Of a stretch of 64,000 nucleotides of DNA, positions 24,101 to 34,337 are shown piece by piece. The notes under the pieces are model-generated. The model was not told the origin of the DNA. It saw only the letters and a program-made list of their open reading frames with translations, and searched no databases. Location: NCBI RefSeq assembly GCF_000151665.1, contig NW_013171865.1:216001-280000 (forward strand), given 5' to 3'. The number at the start of each line of letters is the position of its first letter. Within the stretch, counting starts at the first letter, position 1. The position numbers and the translations under genes were made by a program. Source of the DNA: Blastocystis hominis (taxonomy: Eukaryota > Sar > Bigyra > Opalinata > Blastocystidae).

Positions 24101-27100
24101 CAGGTTCCTACTACCGAAGTTCCTACTGAAGCGCCTACGACTCAGGTTCCTACTACCGAAGTTCCTACTGAAGCGCCTACGACTCAGGTTCCTACTACCG
24201 AAGTTCCTACTGAGGTACCCACTACCGAAGCTCCTTCTACTGAGGTTCCTACTGAGGTACCCACTACCGAAGCTCCTACCGAAGCTCCTTCTACTGAGGT
24301 GCCTTCTACTGAGGTGCCTACTGAAGCTCCTTCTACCGAAGCTCCTTCTACCGAAGCTCCTTCTACCGAAACTCCTTCTACCGAAGCTCCTTCTACCGAA
24401 GCTCCTTCTACCGAAGCTCCTACCGAAGCTCCTACCGAAGCTCCTTCTACCGAAGCTCCTTCAACTGAGGTCCCCACTACTGTTGCTCCTACCGAAGCTC
24501 CGACTACTGAGGTGCCTACCGAAGCTCCTACTGACGAGGTACCTACGACTGAGGTGCCTACCGAAGCTCCTTCTACTGAAGTACCCACTACTGTTGCTCC
24601 TACCGAAGCTCCGACTACTGAGGCGCCTACCGAAGCTCCTACCGAAGCTCCTTCTACTGAGGTGCCTACCGAAGCTCCTTCTACCGAAGCTCCTACCGAA
24701 GCTCCTACTACTGAGGTGCCTACCGAAGCTCCTACTGACGAGGTACCTACGACTGAGGTGCCTACCGAAGCTCCTTCTACTGAGGTGCCTACTGCTTCTC
24801 CTACTACCGAAGTTCCTACTGAGGAAGTACCCACTACCGAAGCTCCTTCTACTGAGGTGCCTACCGAAGCGCCTACTGAGGAAGTACCCACGACTGAGCT
24901 GCCTACAACTCAATCTCCCACTACTGAGGCTCCTACAACTCAATCTCCCACTACTGAGGCTCCTACGACTCTGCCTCCCACTGAGGCTCCTACCACTTTG
25001 CCTCCTATTGAATGTGGCGAGAGACAGTTCGCGGTTACGGTTACCCGTACTTGTGGAAAGTTTGGATCTGAAGAATCGGTCAGCATTTATGAAGGAACTA
25101 TTTTATCTGGTAGTCGCGTTTATCAGGAGACTACTTGTACTGCTGGTACCTTCTATTTCTGCATGAGACCTATGCAGCACACGATTGTGTTGACGGATAG
25201 TGCTCGCGATGGTTGGGATATTAGCTCGTCTATTGTATTGAAGAGTGGAGGTATGTCTCTTTCTTACACTTTGGACACTGGAAGTTCTGTTACTTATTCA
25301 TTCAATCTGACTCCTTCTGGGGTTCCTACTGAACTTCCTCCTACTGCTGGTCCTACGACTGCTACTCCCACTACTGAGGTGCCTCCTACTGAGTCTCCTA
25401 CGACTGTTACTCCTACTGAGGCTCCTACGACTCAATCTCCCACGACTCTGCCTCCCACTGAGGCTCCTACCACTTTGCCTCCTATTGAATGTGGCGAGAG
25501 ACAGTTCGCGGTTACGGTTACCCGTACTTGTGGAAAGTTTGGATCTGAAGAATCGGTCAGCATTTATGAAGGAACTATTTTATCTGGTAGTCGCGTTTAT
25601 CAGGAAACTACTTGTACTGCTGGTACCTTCTATTTCTGCATGAGACCTATGCAGCACACGATTGTGTTGACGGATAGTGCTCGCGATGGTTGGGATATTA
25701 GCTCGTCTATTGTATTGAAGAGTGGAGGTATGTCTCTTTCTTACACTTTGGACACTGGAAGTTCTGTTACTTATTCATTCAATCTGACTCCTTCTGGGGT
25801 TCCTACTGAACTTCCTCCTACTGCTGGTCCTACGACTGCTACTCCCACTACTGAGGTGCCTCCTACTGAGTCTCCTACGACTGTTACTCCTACTGAGGCT
25901 CCTACGACTGTTGCTCCTACGACTCTTCCTCCCACTGAGGCTCCTACCACTTTGCCTCCTATTGAATGTGGCGAGAGACAGTTCGCGGTTACGGTTACCC
26001 GTACTTGTGGAAAGTTTGGATCTGAAGAATCGGTCAGCATTTATGAAGGAACTATTTTATCTGGTAATCCCGTTTATCAGGAAACTACTTGTACTGCTGG
26101 TACCTTCTATTTCTGCATGAGACCTATGCAGCACACGATTGTGTTGACGGATAGTGCTCGCGATGGTTGGGATATTAGTTCGTCTATTGTATTGAAGAGT
26201 GGAGGTATGTCTCTTTCTTACACTTTGGACACTGGAAGTTCTGTTACTTATTCATTCAATCTGACTCCTTCTGGGGTTCCTACTGAAATTCCCACTACTG
26301 CTGGTCCTACGACTGCTACTCCCACTACTGAGGTGCCTCCTACTGAGTCTCCTACGACTGTTACTCCTACTGAGGCTCCTACGACTGTTCCTCCTACTGA
26401 GGCTCCTACTACTCTGCCTCCTACTACTGAGGTACCTCCTACGACTGCTGCTCCCACTACTGCTGCTCCCACTACTCTTCCTCCCACTGAGGCTCCTACC
26501 ACTTTGCCTCCTACTACTCTTCCTCCTACTGAACCGATTCCTGAGTGCGGAGAGGACAAGCTGCTGCTCGAGATTATTCGTGTGTGTGGTACTTATCCTA
26601 GCGAAGAGCGAGTGGATATTTATCAGGGAACAGATCGTCCTTTCACTGGTACTCCTCTGTACAGTGAGTCTGTATGCACTGCTGGAACTCATTATGTATG
26701 CATCAACCGTGTTGCTCACACGATTGAGCTGCGTGATTCTGGCTATGATGGATGGAATGGTAATTCGCATGTTACTTTGAAGAGTGGTTACATGTCTATG
26801 ACTTACACTTTGACTGCTGGAGGTTCATATGCTTATCATACCTTTGATATGACTCCTACTGAGGCTCCTACTGAACCTATTCCCACTACTGCTCCCACTA
26901 CTCCTGCTCCCACTACTCTTCCTCCCACTGAGGCTCCTACCACTTTGCCTCCTACTACTCTTCCTCCTACTGAACCGATTCCTGAGTGTGGAGAGGACAA
27001 GCTGCTGCTCGAGATTATTCGTGTGTGTGGTACTTATCCTGAAGAAGAACGAGTGGATATTTATCAGGGAACAGATCGTCCTTTCACTGGTACTCCTCTG

Positions 27101-29821
27101 TACAGTGAGTCTGTATGCACTGCTGGAACTCATTATGTATGCATCAACCGTGTTGCTCACACGATTGAGCTGCGTGATTCTGGCTATGATGGATGGAATG
27201 GTAATTCGCATGTTACTTTGAAGAGTGGTTACATGTCTATGACTTACACTTTGACTGCTGGAGGTTCATATGCTTATTACAATTTTGATATGACTCCTAC
27301 TGCTGGTCCTACTGAATCTCTTCCTACTACTTTGCCTCCTACTGAACCTATTCCCACTACTGCTGGTCCCACTGAGGCTCCTACCACTTTGCCTCCCACT
27401 ACTCCTGCTCCTACTACTCTTCCTCCTACTGAACCGATTCCTGAGTGTGGAGAGGACAAGCTGCTGCTCGAGATTATTCGTGTATGTGGTACTTATCCTG
27501 AAGAAGAACGAGTGGATATTTATCAGGGAACAGATCGTCCTTTCACTGGTACTCCTCTGTACAGTGAGTCTGTATGCACTGCTGGAACTCATTATGTATG
27601 CATCAACCGTGTTGCTCACACGATTGAGCTGCGTGATTCTGGCTATGATGGATGGACTGGCAACTCGCATGTTACTTTGAAGAGTGGTTACATGTCTATG
27701 ACTTACACTTTGACTGCTGGAGGTTCATATGCTTATCATACCTTTGATATGACTCCTACTGAGGCTCCTACTGAACCTATTCCCACTACTGCTCCCACTA
27801 CTGCTGCTCCCACTACTCTTCCTCCCACTGAGGCTCCTACCACTTTGCCTCCTACTACTCTTCCTCCTACTGAACCGATTCCTGAGTGCGGAGAGGACAA
27901 GCTGCTGCTCGAGATTATTCGTGTGTGTGGTACTTATCCTGAAGAAGAACGAGTGGATATTTATCAGGGAACAGATCGTCCTTTCACGGGCAGTCCTCTG
28001 TACAGTGAGTCTGTATGCACTGCTGGAACTCATTATGTATGCATCAACCGTGTTGCTCACACGATTGAGCTGCGTGATTCTGGCTATGATGGATGGACTG
28101 GCAACTCGCATGTTACTTTGAAGAGTGGTTACATGTCTATGACTTACACTTTGACTGCTGGAGGTTCATATGCTTATCATACCTTTGATATGACTCCTAC
28201 TGCTGGTCCTACTGAACCTATTCCCACTACTGCTCCCACTACTCCTGCTCCCACTACTCTTCCTCCCACTGAGGCTCCTACCACTTTGCCTCCTACTACT
28301 CTTCCTCCTACTGAACCGATTCCTGAGTGCGGAGAGGACAAGCTGCTGCTCGAGATTATTCGTGTGTGTGGTACTTATCCTGAAGAAGAACGAGTGGATA
28401 TTTATCAGGGAACAGATCGTCCTTTCACTGGTACTCCTCTGTACAGTGAGTCTGTATGCACTGCTGGAACTCATTATGTATGCATCAACCGTGTTGCTCA
28501 CACGATTGAGCTGCGTGATTCTGGCTATGATGGATGGAATGGTAATTCGCATGTTACTTTGAAGAGTGGTTACATGTCTATGACTTACACTTTGACTGCT
28601 GGAGGTTCATATGCTTATCATACCTTTGATATGACTCCTACTGAGGCTCCTGTTTCTCGCTCGGTTGCTGCCTCCCAAGCCACTGCTTCATCTGTCAATT
28701 TCATTCCTCAATGTGCTGAGGATCAATCTTTGCTGGAGATTGTTCGCACTTGTGGAGTGAATAGCAGCGAAGAATCCTTCGATATCTATTATGGAATGGA
28801 GCCTTCGAGTTCAACCGAAGTATTTAGTCAGAGTTCTTGCATTGCTGGAACATATTATACATGCATTAGTCCTGTTGAACACACTTTAGTAATGCGGGAT
28901 ACAGGTCTGAATGGCTGGTCTTCGGGCTCTCTTTTGATTCTGAAGAGTGGAAAGGTTTCCTTGGCTTATGCTATGGAAAGTGGAAACGCCATTGCTCACA
29001 AGGTCTTCAATTTCGGTTCTGCAGTTGATCAAACTTCTGGTGACATCATGATGTCCGAAGACCGAATGAAAGTCACATTGATTCGTTCATGTGGCAACTC
29101 GTCTGATTCTGAAGGATTTGCGATCTATGAAGGTGCCTCGCGTGATCGCGCCATCTACCGCCAGACTCACTGCATTGCCGGTGTGGTGAATCTGTTCCTT
29201 TCTCGAGGTATTTACACGATTGTGATGACGGAAGCGAATGGAGAGGCTTGGGAACAGAATTCGGTGGTTCGTATTTTCAAGAATGGTCTGCTTGGATCGT
29301 ACAGAAAGACGGTGGTGGGTGCTGAAGAATCGAAGCACTTCGAGTGTGTTGCGGAGCTCACAACCTCGGAACAATCGCTGGTTGGAAGTGGAGTGGCTCA
29401 ATCGAGCAAGGCGAGCATGACTGGTTACTCGGTTGAGAACCTGTTCGATAACTCGGTTTCTACCAAATATCGCGTCGCTGTGACGAGCTCGGATTTCCCT
29501 GTGGAAGTGACCTACACGTTCCCTGATGGCAATGAATACACGATGAACAAGTATGTGCTCACCAACGGCGATTCGACGGCTGCTGCTTGCAACACGTGGA
29601 AGATCTTCGGTAGAAAGAACGAAGATAGCAACGAATGGGTGATGCTGGATAGCCAGGATAGTGTGGAATGGAGCGAAGGCAATCAGTCGCTGAGCTTCAC
29701 TGTGAACAATGCAAGTGCTTTCAATGCTTACATGTTCCAGTGCAGCGCGGTTGTGAATATCGATGACGAGAATAACGGAAGTCAGTTGGAAATGGCGGAA
29801 TGGAAGTTGATCCAAGCTTAA
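21200..29821 (+). CDS. Giant MORN-TM-LRR-mucin-like-modular surface protein
   Basis: Five introns (23016-23052, 23125-23160, 23245-23278, 23351-23384, 23454-23486; all phase 1) give 2,815 residues. Order: acidic N-terminus; MORN-type repeats (about 75-340, e.g. YFKGRMEEGYRQGRG); hydrophobic segments at about 351-390 and 441-466; LRRs from 474, the last ones one per exon; a Thr/Pro/Ser/Glu stalk (about 890-1,213); ten related Cys-containing modules of about 100 residues (three type A, five type B, two diverged) spaced by TPT linkers; and a C-terminal F5/8 type C-like domain (from about 2,674) with WKIFGRKNEDSNEWVML. With an odd number of membrane passes, about 2,350 residues would be outside and the MORN part inside. 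Likely an adhesin or glycan-binding receptor; unproven. Final exon of 6.3 kb is intronless. Confidence 0.85.
24040..25012 (+). repeat. TPTEAP-type mucin-like tandem repeat stalk
   Basis: About 320 residues built from short units such as TEAPTT, TEVPTEAP and STEAPSTE, encoded by nearly fixed codons (CCT ACT GAA GCT). The DNA is a 12-21-nt minisatellite with higher-order blocks. Such tracts are normally heavily O-glycosylated and extended. Long open frames on the other strands here are only by-products of the repeat. Confidence 0.9.
25003..26280 (+). repeat. Three near-identical type A modules of the giant protein
   Basis: Units start at about 25,003, 25,478 and 25,957 with IECGERQFAVTVTRTCG and are almost identical in DNA over about 300 bases; only a few codons differ (SRVYQE against NPVYQE). 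Each has Cys pairs, a conserved TDSARDGW and a C-terminal beta-strand pattern SLSYTLDTG. Separated by TPTE-type linkers of variable length. Confidence 0.9.
26530..28640 (+). repeat. Five near-identical type B modules of the giant protein
   Basis: Units at about 26,535, 26,979, 27,436, 27,880 and 28,322 start PECGEDKLLLEIIRVCG and contain ELRDSGYDGW, the counterpart of TDSARDGW in type A. Differences are few (PSEER/PEEER; GWNGN/GWTGN; GTPLY/GSPLY). Two diverged members follow at about 28,700 and 29,050. Confidence 0.9.
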
Positions 29822-29868
29822 TTGAAGAAGAAGTAAACAGAGTTGAACAGAAATGAATAAAGAAAGAT

Positions 29869-32396
29869 CTACAACAATGCGTCAAAGTATAGAAATGAAT
29901 TGCAATGTTTGTTGAAAGAAACACACAACAGATCAGGATGCACAGAACGGAAGCAATCCATATAACTCTCATAGGTGATCTCGCCGTTCTTACTCTCGCT
30001 GCGCGCCATTTCCTGGATCAACAGCAACTCCTTGATCGGCACTCCCATGGTAATCTCGGAAGACACCTTCGCGATCACTTCTTCGCTCATGCCTCCAGTC
30101 TTGCGCAGCACACTCGCGACATCCTGCGACGCGTACGGCACCGGAATGTCCTTGATCACGTTGAACGGCTAGCCCTCATCCCCGTCCCTCGTCCCTACGT
30201 CCATCAGGCCCAACTCCTCCATTGCCGTTCGCTGCGAGGTCGTCGCGATGATCATCAGCTTCCGGCCCTCCGTGGGCGGGATCTTCTTGATCAGAACCAG
30301 CAGCGCCTGCAGCACCGCGTTGCTGAAGCGCGGTCCCAGCCGCACGTACTCCACCAGCCGCTCCAGATCGTCCAGAATGATCATCGACAGCGGCGATTTG
30401 TAGGCGTCCTGGAAGATGGCGGAGATGCGGCCCGCCTTCGAGCTGTCGGCGGCGCCGAGCAGCATATCCGCCGAGATGAACTTCACGAACGGGAACTTTG
30501 ACTCCACGGCGAGGTACGCGGCCAGCGCGGTCTTTCCGCAGCCTACACGTCAGTCCGGGCGCTCGCTTGGACCCTGGATGCCGTCCAGACAGACCGACAT
30601 GAGCGGCGTCTGGTCGGAGTTGCGGACCTGGTCCACCATCGTCATCAGCTCGGCGTACAGCTTCTTGAACTCCTCGGAATACTCGATGATTCCGTTGCGG
30701 AAGCGGATGGACAGCTCGTCCTTCTCCAGACCGAACGCCGGCTGCACTTCCTGCAGCGCGCGCTGGAAGTCCTGCCAGGTGACGCGCATCTTCTCGGGGT
30801 CGATGGAGACCTTGGTGAGGTTGTTGATGTCCACCTCGCGCTCCAACGCGAAGGACGACGCGCTCTTCACCAGACCCTCCAGCTCGGCGCCCGTGAAGTT
30901 CTTCGTCAGCTCGGCCAGCGCGTTGAGATCCACGTCGTCGGCGAGGTAGCCGTTGCTGCGCATGGTGTTGGTGTGGATCGAGAGAATCTGCACGCGGCCC
31001 TCGTGCGAGGGCAGGCCGATCTCCACGTGGACCTCCAGACGGCCCGGACGCAGCAGCGCGGGGTCGATGAGGTCTTTGCGGTTGGTCATACCGATGATCA
31101 GCACGTTGTTCAGCGCCTCGACGCCATCGATCTTGGACAGCAGCTGGTTGACGATGCTGTCGTGCACGCCGGTGCCTACTCCTCATCCTCCCGACGAACA
31201 AAAACCATCGCCGTTGGCGCCTCGCGACTTGCAGATCGCATCGATTTCATCGAAGATGATGATGTGCAGGTCGCTGTTGTCGCCCATCTCCTCCTGCTCC
31301 TTCTCCGCGTCCTCGAACAGCGCGCGGATGTTCGCTTCCGACTCGCCCACGTACTTGTTCAGGATCTCCGGGCCGTTCACCACCTTCGGCTCGTGCGCGT
31401 TCAGCGCCTTCCCGATCTGCCGCGCAATCAGCGTCTTACCGCAGCCCGGAGGGCCGTACAGCAGCATGCCGCGCACGTGCTTGATGCCCATCTTGCGCAG
31501 CACTTCCGGAGGGAACACACGCGACGCGAACGCGCGGCGGAAGATGTCGGCGAACTCCTTGTCCAGACCGCCGATGCCCATCGCCTGGAAGTTGAAGCCG
31601 CGCTCGAAGAGACGGCTGTTCCCGCTGCTCGAGCCGCCCTGGATGCGGATCGCAGCGTCCTTCTTCTTCTTGAAGAGCAGGGTCGACGCCTTCACGAGCT
31701 GGCCGCAGGGACGGCCGAGGACCGGCTCGGATTTCTGGCCTTCGATCTCGATGAACTCCATGCCCGTGCAATGCAGACGGAGCTGCAGACCTTCCAGGTT
31801 GCAGGCAAGCTGAGAGTGAGGAGGGCGGGGAGAACAGCGGTACGAGCTGGTCGGTGCAGAACATCTGGCGACCGTAGAGATCCTTCATCAATGTGGTGAG
31901 CTTGTCACAATCGACATCGATCGGCTAGGGGTGATGAATGGGGAGCTGGGATCGAACCTTTCCGGAAGTGTTCTTCTTGAGGAGCTCGATCTCGAAAGTG
32001 ACATTGTTGAGGCAGCGAATGTTCTCTTCAGGGTACACAGAAACCTCGATTTCCTTATTATTCGCAAGCTGAGCGCACATTCTCTGCAACATACCGCAAG
32101 CCAGCTGATGTCTCTCCATCCCTTCAAACGGCCTGACAGATGACACTCCTTCAATCATAACAAACCTTGCCGTGAACACAAATTCGTTCACCTGGATGAG
32201 AACACCCGCTTTTGTATCGTCAATCTTTCCAGCGTCATTCGCGAGCTAGGAATCATAAGATCCTATGGATCCCACCTTGTCGTAGTCTCTTTCGCTCACG
32301 TAAACACAGTTTGTATAACTACCTATTATCACACCAAAAGTAGGGCTACGCAAGACTATTATTTGGCAAACCAACAACCTTAAATGTGCGACCCAT
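29869..32396 (-). CDS. NSF: N-ethylmaleimide-sensitive factor (NSF), SNARE-disassembling AAA+ ATPase
   Basis: Eight introns (30-34 nt) give up to 758 residues, the usual NSF length. N domain (1 to about 190) begins [21 protein letters not shown]1 carries Walker A GPPGCGKT (about 263), Walker B IIIFDEID and the second region of homology [19 protein letters not shown]2 has Walker A GIQGCGKT (about 547) and Walker B IILDDLER. It uses ATP to take apart SNARE complexes with SNAP adaptors on membranes of the secretory pathway. The last codons (after CFRSVHPDL) diverge from the family and run into TGTGTTTC, so a stop made by polyadenylation after CTG T is possible; otherwise the encoded stop is at 29869. 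Confidence 0.95.
29906..29913 (+). terminator. Polyadenylation octamer of the giant gene
   Basis: TGTTTGTT on the plus strand, 84 bases after the TAA of the giant gene, inside the 3' end of the convergent NSF gene. Confidence 0.65.
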
Positions 32397-32560
32397 TCCA
32401 ACTTAGATTTATTTAGCTACATTCTTTGGATGATGGCAGAATTCGGAGCCATTTTCGTAATGAGAAATGAAACTCCGTATCAAGGTTTTTTGCACAAATT
32501 TGATGAAATCAACAGAAAATAGTATATAGTCATATTCTACATCACAAGGTCCAAATTCTC

Positions 32561-33205
32561 TCACGTTTCCCTCATTCGCTCCGCTATCTTGTGCACGTAC
32601 GACACCAGCAACGCATTATGCTTTGTTCTTTCACTCTCTCCAGGCAATAGTGAGTGTTTTGTTGGATTTCCAGACAAGGAATCAATATGTTCTGAGAGAG
32701 TGATGATCGCTCTCAAATCCTAGTATTTAAAAAAATTATCATAATGGTCAATACGGATTCATGATTCTTTTGCATTAATCGTAATTCCTCAACGAGCTTC
32801 CTACAGGTCAATCAACAAAGATGGATCCAACTTTCTATCTTCATTCATTTGAAAATGCTCCAAAGAAGAGCTAGAGTCAGATGAAGCTGGATTCGAGACT
32901 CCCTACAGAATGCACAGGATCCATGGTACCCTACTTTTTGCACAGCCAATTCTTTTTTCTCTGATTCCAACTGTTCAATGCGCTTCGAGAGCACCTGGTG
33001 TTGTTCTTTATAGCTTTCTATCCATCATCCTCCCAAATTATTCCCATATACGTATTTCCTCTTCCAACTTTCTTTCATACTCATTTCGGACTGACCATTC
33101 GATTCCTTCAAAAACCTCCAATTCTTTCTACAAATGAACCTCACCATGCACAGCAACAGCCACTTGCGATTCAATATCGTAGTAACATTCAATAGATGTA
33201 CTCAT
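32561..33205 (-). CDS. Small coiled-coil protein
   Basis: Five introns (about 36, 34, 32, 31 and 35 nt) assemble a 158-residue acidic/basic helical protein starting MSTSIECYYDIES. Heptad-like Leu/Glu/Lys patterns run through EYERKLEEEIQSYKEQ and LSKRIEQLESEKKELA, then a Ser-rich linker and a second helix DLRAIITLSEHIDSL. The first intron could be 24 nt instead (both are in frame), and the very end could include one more 28-nt intron that changes only the last residues. I do not recognise the family. It lies between NSF and Tom7 on the same strand. Confidence 0.5.
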
Positions 33206-33244
33206 CGATAAATCAAAATGTGAAAAACCCTGTGAAACGTATCA

Positions 33245-33252
33245 AACAAACA
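33245..33252 (-). terminator. Polyadenylation octamer of the TOM7 gene
   Basis: TGTTTGTT on the minus strand 25 bases after the TAA at 33278. Confidence 0.7.
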
Positions 33253-33277
33253 ATCCGAGTTCAAAGTTCCCAAATAG

Positions 33278-33477
33278 TTACATAAAAGGTAATAATAACT
33301 TGTGCACAGGCTCTCCCGTTTCTACCATTCCAATATAAATCACTAACGGTATAAAACCGTAGTAAACAGCTTTCTGCACATTATTGCCGTTCATTCAAAA
33401 CCTACCATCGCCAAGTTATTCCCCTTTTCGAACAGCTTCTTTAAATCAGCTAGAAGTCGTTTCCCCTTTTTGTTCAT
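33278..33477 (-). CDS. TOM7: Tom7, small subunit of the outer-membrane protein translocase
   Basis: Two exons around a 32-nt intron (33374-33405) encode 55 residues, the size of Tom7 in other eukaryotes. The N-terminal part is a basic amphipathic helix (KRLLADLKKLFEKG). The membrane segment carries the Tom7 hallmark YYGFIPLVIYIGM, where GFIPLVIY is nearly invariant, followed by a short Pro-containing tail. Tom7 is a single-pass subunit that modulates assembly of the TOM complex at Tom40. The gene is too small and too split to show up as an open frame. Confidence 0.88.
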
Positions 33478-33586
33478 TTATATTAATAAAGAATTGTCTT
33501 TTTAGACGATTTGTGGTAGTGATCAAAACCCGATCACACCAGAATTCACTTGTTCTGAATGAATTCGTTTAGTTTTACTCAGCCAC

Positions 33587-34330
33587 CTAGTCTAAAGACG
33601 ATTGCCTATCCAAGTATATAATATTGTTGTGGAGATGAGTACCTAGAAGGAAATCCACCTAGCTCGGGAGTGTCTTCCGATTCGTATTCGTCTTCTAAAG
33701 ACTCGTATAATGTTGCTTCTGCAAACTAGCGTCTAGAGTGTGCTTTTCTTGGGGACAAGGAAATAATATGGCACTCACAGCAAAGTATGTGTGTAATTTG
33801 TTATTTGATTTGTAGGGATGTCGAATAGTGAGCATCTCTCTGATGTGTAGGGAATAACTCCCAAATGCGTTCGTTGTTTCTCTGCCGATAAATCTGATGA
33901 AATTCACGCATCGGTATATAGAAAAATCTTGATTTTAGGAGTAGATTATCCGTGAGCTCTACCCATATTATAAAACGTTCCAACGCGATGTTCAATTAAC
34001 AAAGAGTATAGTCTCCTATTCATTTCGAATAGACCTCCGTTCCACGATCCTCTCCTATTGCCAAACTCTCACAAACCAGCTCCAAAAGTTCAGCCAAAAA
34101 TGCCCCAAGCCGGCCATTAAGATCGCTATGGATGTTTCTCTTTCTTACTCTTTTGTCTATCGTGTATAGGAGATCGAGAAATGCATTTGCATCTTCTCTC
34201 TGTTCTTCGTAACGCATCATCGCTCGGTTTTCGCCTTCAAATCGTCGTTCATTTCCTTCCTCCAAGTCTTTCTTCTTTCCTTTCGTTCCTTTCAGGAATT
34301 CTACGTTCCATCCATCGACCAGGATCAATA
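33587..34330 (-). CDS. Unresolved minus-strand coding region (one or two small genes)
   Basis: Open stretches with coding character but no family match. The upper part (about 34,020-34,213) reads MMRYEEQREDANAFLDLLY and GRLGAFLAELLELVCESLA, and may end after a 30-nt intron (34018-34047). The lower part contains REFHQIYRQRNNERIWELF in one frame, or RETTNAFGSYSLHIREMLT in another joined by a 53-nt intron to an acidic tail (TLYESLEDEYESEDTPEL) ending at 33587. I could not choose between these models. Transcript data would be needed to fix them. Confidence 0.3.
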
Positions 34331-34337
34331 CGACGCG

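Noticed and set aside
24000-25166. Long Leu/Pro/Arg frame and long Gly/Thr/Ser/Val frames over the stalk repeats
   Set aside because: These are shifted or antisense readings of the TPTEAP minisatellite; every frame of such a repeat stays open.
24040-28640. Regular repeats as a CRISPR-like array
   Set aside because: Repeats are in-frame protein modules and linkers in a eukaryotic gene, without short palindromic repeats and unique spacers.
30176-31201. Long alternative frame within the NSF gene
   Set aside because: It is a shifted frame of the same strand, rich in Arg, Gly and Ala; the NSF frame carries all AAA+ motifs.
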